Both the position numbers and the translations under genes were made by a program. Positions 36,554 to 45,516 of a stretch of DNA of 64,000 nucleotides are shown here, in pieces. Origin of the DNA: an uncultured Christensenella sp. (GTDB taxonomy: Bacteria > Bacillota > Clostridia > Christensenellales > UBA3700); the NCBI GenBank assembly GCA_910583735.1, contig CAJTXS010000001.1:1-64000 (forward strand), read 5' to 3'. Below the pieces are notes generated by a model that had not been told where the DNA came from, searched no databases, and saw only the letters and a program-made list of their open reading frames with translations. How positions within the stretch are numbered: the first letter of the stretch is position 1; the number at the start of each line of letters is the position of its first letter.

Positions 36554-36928
36554 TTAATTGATTTTATAGAATTTGCCTTCATGTCCATATGGAGCAGATG
36601 GATTTATATATTCCACCCCCGTATCACTTTCAGTTTCAATATTAAAATCTGCAAATACGCCTTTACCGAAATCAATATAATATACATCGGCGAAAATCAT
36701 TTCATATTTGCTGTTTTTGACAAATCCCCATTCAAATTCTTTTTGAGAGCTTGTGTTATATCGATATATGCCGGTTCCGTCTTTATTAAATTCGTAAGAA
36801 GAATCTCCGTTAGACCATTTTCCAATGAGAGCATCTTTTTCTTGATCTCCGTCTTTGCAGGCTACGATGGATATGGATAGGAAGCAGATTAAAACAAGTG
36901 TAGTAAAAATAGCGATAAGTTTCTTCAT
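36554..36928 (-). CDS. Variable lipoprotein 3 (candidate exclusion protein)
   Basis: This 124-residue third paralogue has signal peptide and lipobox IVAC, DALIGKWSNG and YEFNKDGTGIYRY, then a divergent C-terminal half. It is directly upstream of and divergent from the full virB6 gene, with which it shares the 77-base intergenic region. Confidence 0.7.
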   Translation of the reverse strand: MKKLIAIFTTLVLICFLSISIVACKDGDQEKDALIGKWSNGDSSYEFNKDGTGIYRYNTSSQKEFEWGFVKNSKYEMIFADVYYIDFGKGVFADFNIETESDTGVEYINPSAPYGHEGKFYKIN

Positions 36929-37300
36929 ATAAAATCATCCTTTATGTAAATTATATGAAAAGAATAACACAAAAATTACTAAAAATCAAGGAGGTAAAAT
37001 AAAAAATGGAAGGATTATTCCTAAAATTATTGTACTGGATAATCACCAACTGCCTGTACATAGTGGATAGCATTATGGAAGTGTTCGGCGTGCTAACCGG
37101 GTTGAATCAGGTGCAAGTGGACGGCGGTGAAGATGAATATCTGCTCGATTATATGATAACCAATGCGAATTTGCAGAGAATCTTTATGACGATAGCAGCC
37201 ATTGGTTTGGCAGTGGCGTTGATGTTTACCATAGTGTCGCTTGCCAAGAACGTAGTCGTTAGGAAGAAGGGCGCAGGCAAGATTGCATTCCAATTCTTTA
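36929..37300 (+). repeat. Cassette repeat copy 3 (start of full virB6)
   Basis: This is the intact version of the repeat; homology with copy 1 ends at about 37300. Confidence 0.85.
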
Positions 37301-38385
37301 CCACAGCGATATCCACAATGCTTACGGCATTCATCACTATAGCGGTTATCTATATCGCCAATGAGATACTGATACTCATAGACTACTCATTTAGAGACCC
37401 GGTAGAGAGAGTTACGCTGGGACAGAGGATAATTGAGATATGCTCCGGCAAACAGTTGCCCTGGACGGGAGATGATGTAAGGCAATTTGCATTTAATGGA
37501 AAAGACTCTTTATTCGGACAAATGAATATAACTCTGTCTGTATTTCCAGATATAAATGATATCAAAGAAGGCTCAGCATTGATTGATATTGATAATTTCC
37601 AATTTCTTGTGGGCGTCCTTGTCTCTATAGGACTGATAATCGTAATGATACAGACCACGCTGGGACTTACTACGAGGCTGTTCAATATAGTATTCCTCTA
37701 TCTCTCTGCGCCGCTGTGTATAGCTACCGTGCCGCTGGACGATGGCGCGCGCTTCAAGATGTGGAGAGAGACGATAATATCCAAGATACTGCTTGCTTAC
37801 GGCTCCGTACTTGCGGTCAATGTGTATTTGTTGATATTACCTAAGATACTGAATATAAAGATAGGTTCTGGCAGTGGACTGGTAAATACGCTATTCTTAT
37901 GCGCGCTCGTACTGTGCGGCGCCATGACTATCCCGGGAGGACAGTTGCTCTTCTCGAGACTGGTTGGCACATCGGCGGAAGAGGGCAGAGAGACTACGCA
38001 CGGACTGCGCAGCATGGCGGGCACGCTGATAGCAGGCGGACATATTGTAGCGTCGGCAGGACGAGCTGTATTCGGCGGAACCAATAAGTTCGGTCAGAAG
38101 AGTAGAGGATTGCTACGCACGGGCGCAAGGGCCGCGGGCACGGTAGCCAATGCGACGGGCAGCTTGCTCGGCGGCAATGCGTATCGAGGCGCCGTCGCCA
38201 AGGTCAAGACGGGCGCATCCAATCTCAAGAGCAGGCTGAAGGGCAACTTCGGCAAGGTCAATGCAAGCGACCCGCTCTCCAGCGGTAAGATGATGAAGCG
38301 CGGCGGTCTGATAGGCACTATGGGCGCAGCCGGCAGAAAGGCAAAAGAGCTCAAGGAATTTATGAGCAACGGCATGGACTTATAA
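37006..38385 (+). CDS. VirB6/TrbL-like transfer membrane protein
   Basis: This 459-residue protein has about seven hydrophobic segments in residues 1-330 and a basic, Gly/Ala-rich C-terminal tail (about 340-459), the layout of VirB6/TrbL/ConG channel proteins of Gram-positive conjugation systems. AAGGAGG precedes the ATG, and the virB4 gene follows after 10 bases. Its first 96 codons are repeated twice upstream. In ICEBs1 the VirB6-type protein ConG is the target of exclusion by a lipoprotein. Confidence 0.78.
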   Translation: MEGLFLKLLYWIITNCLYIVDSIMEVFGVLTGLNQVQVDGGEDEYLLDYMITNANLQRIFMTIAAIGLAVALMFTIVSLAKNVVVRKKGAGKIAFQFFTTAISTMLTAFITIAVIYIANEILILIDYSFRDPVERVTLGQRIIEICSGKQLPWTGDDVRQFAFNGKDSLFGQMNITLSVFPDINDIKEGSALIDIDNFQFLVGVLVSIGLIIVMIQTTLGLTTRLFNIVFLYLSAPLCIATVPLDDGARFKMWRETIISKILLAYGSVLAVNVYLLILPKILNIKIGSGSGLVNTLFLCALVLCGAMTIPGGQLLFSRLVGTSAEEGRETTHGLRSMAGTLIAGGHIVASAGRAVFGGTNKFGQKSRGLLRTGARAAGTVANATGSLLGGNAYRGAVAKVKTGASNLKSRLKGNFGKVNASDPLSSGKMMKRGGLIGTMGAAGRKAKELKEFMSNGMDL

Positions 38386-38395
38386 GGAGGTAAGT

Positions 38396-41059
38396 ATGAG
38401 AATCATTCCGAAGAATTCTAAGATGAAAAACACTGTATGGAAGAGCTATTCCATTAAGGACATAATAGTGGCGTTTGCGCTGCTTGTATTTGTGCTTCTG
38501 ATATGTATATCCAATATCAAGGGCAAGTTCATAATAGCGGCGGTATTCGCGCTGGTAAGCGTGACGCTGTTCATGCCTACGGGATATAACTCGCTATTCT
38601 ATACCGAAGCGCTACAGGCAGTCAAGTACGCTTGCAGTCAGAAGAAATTCTCGCAAGGGAAAGATATAGACAAGCTCATGCCGTTTAAGTCCATAGACGG
38701 CGAGGGCATTATCGGCTACGACGGTTATTACGGCTGCGTGATAGGAGTGGGGCAGAAAGAGTTCGTCATCGAGGACGAGTATCAGCAGGATATCGATATC
38801 AATAATCTCGCGGCGGCGCTTAAGTTCCTCGACGAGAGCCAGTCGGCTGATATCGTCAAGATAGACAGACCCGTCAATCTCGATGTGTATACTGCGGCTA
38901 TATGGGATAAGATGCACTCGATAGACGAGAGCGACTTCACAAGAAAGAAGATTAAGGAGCTCATATTCCGCAGCCGCCTGGAGCAGCTGGACGCCATCAA
39001 CAACGTGGACAAGATCTTTTGCCCCTATTATTACATAGTCGTCTATGACGCGGAGATGGACAGCCTTAAGCAGTGCGTAGGCGCCTTTATGGATACGCTG
39101 GCTGCTATAGGGCTTAATCCCGCAAGGCTGGACGATAAGGAGACGGCGGTCTTTCTTAAGTATTCCTTTACGCGCAACTTCGACGAGCGCGAGATAGAGA
39201 ATATCGAGCCTAAGGACTATATCGACTGGATTAAGCCGCGCAGCATAGCGTTCAAGAGCTTGAGATATAAGATAGACGACGTGGATTGCTTCACCTACGC
39301 CATAGGCGACTATCCTCGCGCCGTAGGCAACGCCTGGGGCGCAAGGCTGTTCGATATAGACAACACCAAGGTGGTAATGCAGATACGGCCTGTAGAGCAA
39401 TTTAAGGCCATCAGGCGCGTAGATAGGGCAGTCAACGAGCTGGCGTCCAAGAGCGACGTCATGAAGGCGTCGCAGGCGCTGGAGCAGGATACGCACATCG
39501 AGTCGATGGGCGCGCTGCTGGAGAATCTTCAGAATGACAACGAGAGCCTCTACGACGTGGTGACTACGGTGACTAAGTTCTGTTACGACAAGAAGAGCGA
39601 CGTCGCCGCCGAGCGCCGTAAGCTGAGGCAGGAGCTCTCCACGCAGGGCTTTGTCGCCAATAACCTATTCAATAGGCAGATAGACGGATTTATCGCCGCC
39701 AATATCTCCAAGCGCGCTAAGCTCCCCGCCGCGGAGAGGGGTATCAATTCCACTAGCCTTGCGGCAGTATTCCCTTTCGTGCACACCAATATCATGGAAG
39801 AGGGCGGAGCACTGCTCGGCGCTTACAACGACTATCCCTTTATCCTCGATATCTGGAAGCGTTCCGCCGACTACACCAACAGCAACGGCATGATTATAGG
39901 CAAGCCGGGCGGCGGCAAGTCTTTCTTTTCCAAGCTGCTGCTGTCGCACCAGTGGGCGGACGGCGCGGCATGCTTTGTGCTTGATCCCGAGGCGGAGTAT
40001 CTCGCTCTTGCCAAGAACGTCGGCGGCACCGTTATCGACGTGGGCAACGCAAGAGAGGGCAAGATGAATCCCTTTCACCTCTACGACGTCCTCACCGAGA
40101 CGGGCGAGAAGGCGGACCCTGCGGTGGTGTTCGGCTCGCACCTTAAGTTTTTGGAGTCATTCTACAAGACGGTCATGCCCGAGTGCGACGCCGACGTGCT
40201 CGAGCTCATCAACAACGCCACCGTCGAGATGTACGAGGCAAGAGGTATTAACGAGTATACCGACTGCAGCAATTACAAGCCTAAGGACTTCCCCATATTC
40301 GAGGACCTGTACGCGCTGATTAACGACAGATTGGCGCAAGAGGAGAATATTCTGTTCAGAAACAACTTGCTGCGTGCTCAGATGTATCTCAAGAAGTTTG
40401 CTTCGGGCGGCAGATACGCCGATATTTGGAACGCGCCTTCGACGCTGCTAACGACGTCGGACTTTGTGGTGTTTAATTTCCAGTCGCTGTTCGCCAATAA
40501 GAATCAGATTGTGGCCAACGCGCAGATGCTTTTGCTCTTCAGATTTTTAGAGCAGCAGATTATCAATATCAGAGAGGCCAACAACGCGTCGGGCACGATA
40601 AGGCATATCATGGTATTCGCCGACGAGGCGCACCTCTTTATCGATAAGAATTGCCCCACGGCAGTCAATTTCTTTTATCAGATGAATAAGCGCATTCGTA
40701 AGTATTACGGTTCGTTTATCCCCACCACGCAGAATATTTCCGATTGGAACGCTACCGAGGACCTTCGCGATAAGACCAGCGTCATTATTAAGAACAGTCA
40801 GTACAATTTCATTTTCGGACTGTCCAAGATGGATATGCAGGATCTTATATCCGTGTTCGGTGGGGCGGGCAGCTTTAACGAGGAGGAAGCGTATCTGATC
40901 ACTTCCGCCTCCAGGGGGCAGACTTTCTTTATGGGCAGCGCTAAGCAGCGCGCGGTATGTCATATCGTAGCGCACGATTTTATCCGCGCTCTTTTCGAGC
41001 GCAACATTACTCAGGAGTTTAAGGAGGTATTCGGTAATGAAAGTTATAGGAATTGTTAA
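38396..41059 (+). CDS. VirB4-family conjugation ATPase
   Basis: The 887-residue protein has two N-terminal membrane segments (about residues 22-60), Walker A GKPGGGKSFF (about 502-511), Walker B VFADEAHLFI (about 740-749) and TTQNISDW. It powers the type IV secretion channel. It follows virB6 by 10 bases and overlaps parA by 23 bases. Confidence 0.93.
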   Translation: MRIIPKNSKMKNTVWKSYSIKDIIVAFALLVFVLLICISNIKGKFIIAAVFALVSVTLFMPTGYNSLFYTEALQAVKYACSQKKFSQGKDIDKLMPFKSIDGEGIIGYDGYYGCVIGVGQKEFVIEDEYQQDIDINNLAAALKFLDESQSADIVKIDRPVNLDVYTAAIWDKMHSIDESDFTRKKIKELIFRSRLEQLDAINNVDKIFCPYYYIVVYDAEMDSLKQCVGAFMDTLAAIGLNPARLDDKETAVFLKYSFTRNFDEREIENIEPKDYIDWIKPRSIAFKSLRYKIDDVDCFTYAIGDYPRAVGNAWGARLFDIDNTKVVMQIRPVEQFKAIRRVDRAVNELASKSDVMKASQALEQDTHIESMGALLENLQNDNESLYDVVTTVTKFCYDKKSDVAAERRKLRQELSTQGFVANNLFNRQIDGFIAANISKRAKLPAAERGINSTSLAAVFPFVHTNIMEEGGALLGAYNDYPFILDIWKRSADYTNSNGMIIGKPGGGKSFFSKLLLSHQWADGAACFVLDPEAEYLALAKNVGGTVIDVGNAREGKMNPFHLYDVLTETGEKADPAVVFGSHLKFLESFYKTVMPECDADVLELINNATVEMYEARGINEYTDCSNYKPKDFPIFEDLYALINDRLAQEENILFRNNLLRAQMYLKKFASGGRYADIWNAPSTLLTTSDFVVFNFQSLFANKNQIVANAQMLLLFRFLEQQIINIREANNASGTIRHIMVFADEAHLFIDKNCPTAVNFFYQMNKRIRKYYGSFIPTTQNISDWNATEDLRDKTSVIIKNSQYNFIFGLSKMDMQDLISVFGGAGSFNEEEAYLITSASRGQTFFMGSAKQRAVCHIVAHDFIRALFERNITQEFKEVFGNESYRNC

Positions 41060-41813
41060 TCAGAAGGGCGGCGTCGGCAAGACGGCGACCGCCGCAGCTT
41101 TGGCAGACGGTATCGCGCGCAGAGGTAAAAAGGTGCTCGCAATAGACTTCGACCCGCAGGGGCAGCTCAGCGCTTCGTTCGGCGTGCGCGGCAGCGACGT
41201 GTTTAATCCGCCCGCCCTTAAGCTGCTCGGCATAGGCGGCGAGCTCGTGTTCGAGAGATTTTCGCTCGCGCCGTATTTGGATATAGTGCCCGCGGCAATA
41301 GGGCTCGAGAGCGCTAACATCGCCTTGGTAGGCAAGGTCGGACGGGAAAACTTTCTCAAGAAGGCGCTGCGCAAGCTGGAGAACATGTACGACTATGTCG
41401 TCATCGATTCCAATCCGTCGCTGTCTATTATCACGCTCAACGTCATGGCGGCGAGCACCGACGTCATCGTGCCGTTCAAGCCGGAATTTCAGTCCCTCAA
41501 CGGCATAGAGCTTTTGCTCAATACGATATCCGAGCTTAAGGAATTCAACTGTAATTTACGCCTGTGCGGCTTCCTCGCAACGCTTGCGGATAAGCGCCGT
41601 TCGTCCACGTCGCAAGTCATCGACCTCGTCCGAGACTTCGCGCAGGAGACTGAGAGCAGAGTGTTCGATTCCGTTATTCGGATATCCGTAGCGGCGGCCG
41701 ACGCGCCCAGCTACGGCAAGGCGCTGTACGCCTACAGCCCGCGCAGCGAGGTGTGCAAGGACTACGAGAAGTTCGTAGACGAAGTTTTAGCGATAACGGA
41801 AGCTCAGGCATAG
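41037..41813 (+). CDS. ParA-family partition ATPase
   Basis: The 258-residue protein has the deviant Walker A NQKGGVGKTATAAAL (about residues 7-21), DFDPQGQLSASFG and DSNPSLSIIT. It would segregate the element or position the transfer machinery. Its start lies inside the end of virB4. The inverted-repeat-rich gap and RHH gene after it suggest a ParA/RHH partition locus. Confidence 0.9.
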   Translation: MKVIGIVNQKGGVGKTATAAALADGIARRGKKVLAIDFDPQGQLSASFGVRGSDVFNPPALKLLGIGGELVFERFSLAPYLDIVPAAIGLESANIALVGKVGRENFLKKALRKLENMYDYVVIDSNPSLSIITLNVMAASTDVIVPFKPEFQSLNGIELLLNTISELKEFNCNLRLCGFLATLADKRRSSTSQVIDLVRDFAQETESRVFDSVIRISVAAADAPSYGKALYAYSPRSEVCKDYEKFVDEVLAITEAQA

Positions 41814-42112
41814 TTATCATGGCCGTCATGTTTACGCTTCGATACATAGGCGCGGCATGACGGCTGCTTAAGCTTTACAGGTTCGAGCTTGCAGCTTGAG
41901 CTAAGCCCCGCGACATGTAAACGCTTTTGGCGGAGCATATCGCCCCTCGGCTAAGGCAAGAGCAATGGCGCAACTGTGCGCGAGTGGATTCGGATGCATC
42001 GCCATTGTCGAGCAGGCGCGCCGAGTTCGCAGCGCCGCGGACTAACAACTGTCAGCAGCTGCGCATATATCACAAAATAAAATAAATTTATCAATCAAGG
42101 AGAGTAACCGCA
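41814..42112. other. Inverted-repeat-rich gap, candidate centromere
   Basis: No gene is seen. Inverted repeats include GCCGTCATG (41822-41830) with CATGACGGC (41856-41864) and CAATGGCG (41963-41970) with CGCCATTG (42000-42007). It lies between parA and a ribbon-helix-helix gene, as centromeres of type Ib partition systems often do. Confidence 0.4.
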
Positions 42113-42334
42113 ATGGCAATCAATATAACAAGCAACAACGTAGACCGCCGCAGTATCGTAAGCACGCTGCTATCGGACAAGCCCCAGCGCCTTAAGAGCG
42201 ACAGGATAATCGCCAACTTCCGCATATCCCGCGGCGAGTGGGACGCCTTTAAGACGCTCTGCCGCCGCAAGTACGGCAAGGACGCCTCCGACGTCCTCCG
42301 CGAGTACATTCAGCATGAGTTAGGAAAATGCTAA
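42113..42334 (+). CDS. Ribbon-helix-helix DNA-binding protein, ParG-like
   Basis: This 73-residue protein has a disordered N-terminus and a C-terminal strand-helix-helix (RIIANFRIS, GEWDAFKTLCRRKYG, KDASDVLREYIQHEL), the ribbon-helix-helix pattern of ParG/omega centromere-binding proteins. AAGGAG precedes the ATG and a strong terminator follows. Confidence 0.65.
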   Translation: MAINITSNNVDRRSIVSTLLSDKPQRLKSDRIIANFRISRGEWDAFKTLCRRKYGKDASDVLREYIQHELGKC

Positions 42335-42339
42335 ATATG

Positions 42340-42371
42340 AAAATATCCCAACGCTGGCGCTGGGATATTTT
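42340..42371. terminator. Terminator after the RHH gene
   Basis: AAAATATCCCA and TGGGATATTTT form an 11-bp stem that can act in both directions. Confidence 0.8.
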
Positions 42372-42545
42372 AGATGATTCTATTAGCTAAAGGTTGCAAT
42401 CGGGGAATTAGAACGCCCTATGCAACATTGCTTATCGCTTTATTATAATAGCATAAACAAATAGTGTTGTAAAGGATTTTTACGCTATTTTTATATAAAC
42501 AAGAAAAATTTTTCCCTGTACAATATATATTATGCACTAAAGAAC

Positions 42546-43442
42546 TCATAATGACACTTCTTTAGAAAAAATTTTCGCAATTTTTTTTATAAAATTATAT
42601 GATGAAACTAAGGTTTGATTAGATTTCAAGTATCTCCCATATTTAATATTAGATTTTAATAGTATTTTTTTAAAGTTTTTATACATTAGCTTTATTTTTT
42701 GTATTGGCATTAATCCGCAATATAAACGCAGTAGCATACAAAAATCAAACATTATAGGTTTTGATAAATTAGTATGTAAGGTCTTTGCTTTTATGCCTTT
42801 GTTAGAAAGGAAAGGAGACAAGCTGTTTTTTGGAATTGCTTTCGTTTCGCATAATTGATTGATTAACGGCTGGTTGTGAGCTGCCAAATTTCTCAATCTG
42901 CGTAAAGAAGGCAAATATTTCTCAAACGGTGCGCGCTTTTTGTTATAAATATCGATAGCGTTTTTTTCGTAAAAACTATAAAGCATTTTTTCGAAAGAAC
43001 TGTATAAAAACAAATTTATAAATTTATCTAAAGAAAGAGAATCGTTATCAATATTATTTATAAAAGAATCAAAATCTTTTATATTGGCTTTCGATAAAAA
43101 CTCGTAGTCAGATTTAAGATATTCTTTTAGGAAATCTTTTTCCGAGTCTAATTTTTCTGCGTCGGATATAAATATTGTCTTTAATTTTTGCTCCAGTTCG
43201 ATACACGTAAGTAAAATAAACTTTTGAAACTCTTCATTTATTTTGGCTAAATAATATAGGCAAGAAAAATCCAAGTTTACAAATTTATCTTTTAAATCTT
43301 TTGTTCTGTATTTATCGTATAAACTCGTATAGCTCAATATAATAGAACATGGAAATTCATGTTCTATTATTTCATTTGCCATAGCAATATTTATTTTATT
43401 AAATGTTATATTTAAGCTTTCTAAGTAATCAATTTTCTTCAT
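42546..43442 (-). CDS. Abi_2-family HEPN protein (abortive infection)
   Basis: This 298-residue protein resembles the Abi_2 (AbiD/AbiF) family. The segment LRRLRNLAAHNQPLINQL (about residues 183-200) carries the RNLAAH motif, the R-x4-H signature of HEPN ribonucleases. An N-terminal domain with CSIILSYTSLYDKYR precedes it. It overlaps the 386-residue gene upstream by 14 bases and is the last gene of a three-gene operon. Anti-phage action is inferred from the family. Confidence 0.72.
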   Translation of the reverse strand: MKKIDYLESLNITFNKINIAMANEIIEHEFPCSIILSYTSLYDKYRTKDLKDKFVNLDFSCLYYLAKINEEFQKFILLTCIELEQKLKTIFISDAEKLDSEKDFLKEYLKSDYEFLSKANIKDFDSFINNIDNDSLSLDKFINLFLYSSFEKMLYSFYEKNAIDIYNKKRAPFEKYLPSLRRLRNLAAHNQPLINQLCETKAIPKNSLSPFLSNKGIKAKTLHTNLSKPIMFDFCMLLRLYCGLMPIQKIKLMYKNFKKILLKSNIKYGRYLKSNQTLVSSYNFIKKIAKIFSKEVSL

Positions 43443-44589
43443 AATTTATTAGGCATCTATTAGAAAGAGGCTCAGCTTTGATATTATTATCTTTCCCTAT
43501 TGAAACTAAATATGTAATATCGCTTCTTTTTTCTATGTTGGTTTTAGCAATGTTAGAAATTTTATTAGCTAATAAAACCAAGTTAGAATAAAACATAAAT
43601 TTTTTTACAATTTTATCATCAATTATATCTTCTTTAGTTATATATGAAGTAACTTTATTACGAGTAGAGTAGTATGCTGTGAGTTGAATATATCCGATTC
43701 GTTTAACTATATCTCCGCTTTTGCATTCTATAGGAAAAAACGCTGCTTGATTTCGATGTTGGATTGGTCTATTAGGATCAGGGTAAGTATATGTCGGATT
43801 GCCGATGTTATCTTTATTGCTACCATCATCAAATAATAGTGCCAAGCCTTTTTTATCATTAAATAATATATACGGTTTGTCGTTATCTAAATCATATTTT
43901 TCATTATGATCTAATTTTATATCGTTGCCATTTTTATCTTTTTTACTGATTTTATATATATATTTTTTATCTTCGATATTGTGTGTATAATGAATCGCAT
44001 CACCTTTATCGACCTCAGATATTTCTTCGCCCCACATGTTGTCAAAATCTATTTTTTCAATAAATCTTTCACCGAAAGATATTCCGTGATGAGGCTTATT
44101 CTTATCATCTTGTGATTCGTTTATGAACTTGTATTCCTTATCGTCAAATTTTGTTTTTGCTGGACAACTTTTATAGTGGTCATAAATAGATTCTGCTTGT
44201 CCTAGAGGTGAAATTCTAATCTTTTCCGCATTTTGTGACGCTGCAAATGCACAACAAAGTGTATAGACATCTTCTTTGTCATTTTTAGTTTTAAAATTAA
44301 TGCTTACAGAATATAAACTGTTATCCTCCGCTTTAATCAAAGTTATAAAATCTTTTAGAGCAAGCTCACAAATATGTTGATATATCTCTTTATTAAATGA
44401 TTGGCTGTCTTTATATATTATAGGACAAGAACCTAATTTATTAACTTTTTCATAAATTTTTTTAGCACTGTTTGAAAAAAAATTATTTAATAAATTTATT
44501 AATTCAGTATAGTTATCTTCTGGATTATGAGATGCTTTTGTGTTTTTATTAGATTTTAAAATAGCACTATCTCCAAATGATTTCGTCAT
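43429..44589 (-). CDS. Unrecognised 386-residue protein of the Abi operon
   Basis: I do not recognise this soluble protein. It has an N-terminal helical part, a cysteine-containing strand region (VYTLCCAFAASQNAEKI, about residues 127-143), a charged Asp/Asn/Lys-rich middle, and a C-terminal FFPIECKSGDIVKRIGYIQL-like segment reminiscent of GAF-type sensor domains; that likeness is weak. It sits between a membrane protein and the HEPN protein and overlaps the latter, which suggests a sensing or regulatory part of one system. Base composition is much AT-richer than the transfer genes. Confidence 0.5.
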   Translation of the reverse strand: MTKSFGDSAILKSNKNTKASHNPEDNYTELINLLNNFFSNSAKKIYEKVNKLGSCPIIYKDSQSFNKEIYQHICELALKDFITLIKAEDNSLYSVSINFKTKNDKEDVYTLCCAFAASQNAEKIRISPLGQAESIYDHYKSCPAKTKFDDKEYKFINESQDDKNKPHHGISFGERFIEKIDFDNMWGEEISEVDKGDAIHYTHNIEDKKYIYKISKKDKNGNDIKLDHNEKYDLDNDKPYILFNDKKGLALLFDDGSNKDNIGNPTYTYPDPNRPIQHRNQAAFFPIECKSGDIVKRIGYIQLTAYYSTRNKVTSYITKEDIIDDKIVKKFMFYSNLVLLANKISNIAKTNIEKRSDITYLVSIGKDNNIKAEPLSNRCLINYEEN

Positions 44590-44593
44590 AATA

Positions 44594-45259
44594 TTAATCT
44601 CCTTTTACTTTTGCGTAGTGTATTTTCCAGTTTGTGTGTAAATAAAATTCTATTAAATTCTTCAATAATTCTTTCAGCTGTGAAATACTATTTGCTGGTT
44701 CAGGATTTTCATTAAAAGAAAGGATATTGCCATTGATATAATGTAAACAAGACGATAGTTCTTTATTAAATAATAAAATTATATAGTCATATTCGGCAGA
44801 TGACATTATATTTGCAAAAGCCCAACGCTTTAAGTTAACATCTCCACGTTTAATTATTGATGAGAAATCCATAGTGTCTAAACTATTTGAGACTCTTAGC
44901 CATTCTGAGTAGTTGTTTATCTCAATGTTATATAAATTTTTTAACATTCTGTTAAATTCTCTTGTTAAAGTTTTAACGAGTTTTTTGTATTTTAAAATTT
45001 GACGAATTCTATTAATAAAAATTAGATCAAATAAAAAACCTAAAACAATGCCGATTAATCCACTTAAAAAGCCATAAGCATCGCCATTTTGAGCTATCGG
45101 AATACCAATAATATTTATTAATTCATATAGAACATAAGATATTCCTGATGCAATAATACACATAATAGCAAAAACTAATAGTAAAGCGAATGTCCATAAA
45201 ATAATTCTTAAATTTGCGTTATAGTATCTATATTGGTTATCTTTAGTTTTTTTACACAT
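44594..45259 (-). CDS. Two-segment membrane protein of the Abi operon
   Basis: This 221-residue protein has two membrane segments (about residues 17-45 and 59-82) and a helical cytoplasmic part of about 135 residues with REFNRMLKNLYNIEIN. The stop is four bases before the next gene. The layout of two membrane helices plus a helical domain recalls membrane effectors of defence systems, but no family is recognised. AAGGAG precedes the ATG. Confidence 0.55.
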   Translation of the reverse strand: MCKKTKDNQYRYYNANLRIILWTFALLLVFAIMCIIASGISYVLYELINIIGIPIAQNGDAYGFLSGLIGIVLGFLFDLIFINRIRQILKYKKLVKTLTREFNRMLKNLYNIEINNYSEWLRVSNSLDTMDFSSIIKRGDVNLKRWAFANIMSSAEYDYIILLFNKELSSCLHYINGNILSFNENPEPANSISQLKELLKNLIEFYLHTNWKIHYAKVKGD

Positions 45260-45278
45260 TTTTTATCTCCTTGTACAA

Positions 45279-45307
45279 ATAATAATATAAAATAATAGAA
45301 TCGTCAA
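45279..45307 (-). promoter_or_regulatory. Promoter of the Abi operon
   Basis: On the minus strand TTGACG (45307-45302), 17 bases, TATTAT (45284-45279), just upstream of the AAGGAG site. Confidence 0.6.
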
Positions 45308-45459
45308 TTATAATTGAACAATAATTGACAACAGTTAATAATTTTTATAAAAAAATAAACTTTGAGATTTATACTTGAAAACTAATACAGGAATGCGAAT
45401 ACTAAATGAAATAGTTTTTAAATTCTATTATATGATTACTTTTGAATCTAAATAGTTTC

Positions 45460-45488
45460 TTGTTTGTCGGTAAGAAATGTGATATAAT
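45460..45488 (+). promoter_or_regulatory. Promoter of the KilA-N gene
   Basis: TTGTTT (45460-45465), 17-base spacer, perfect TATAAT (45483-45488), 28 bases before the GTG. Confidence 0.7.
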
Positions 45489-45516
45489 ATACTAAACTGT
45501 AAGAAGGTGTAGGAAA

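Noticed and set aside
34704..36880. Plus-strand open frames starting MSEQKGK at 34704 and 35609, and a third at 36440.
   Set aside because: After a few codons they are exact antisense shadows of the lipoprotein genes, which have lipoprotein signal peptides, ribosome sites and terminators. The shared start is part of the cassette repeat.
34675..37300. Diversity-generating retroelement.
   Set aside because: No reverse transcriptase or template repeat with adenine-directed changes is present in the window; the variation looks like duplication and divergence.
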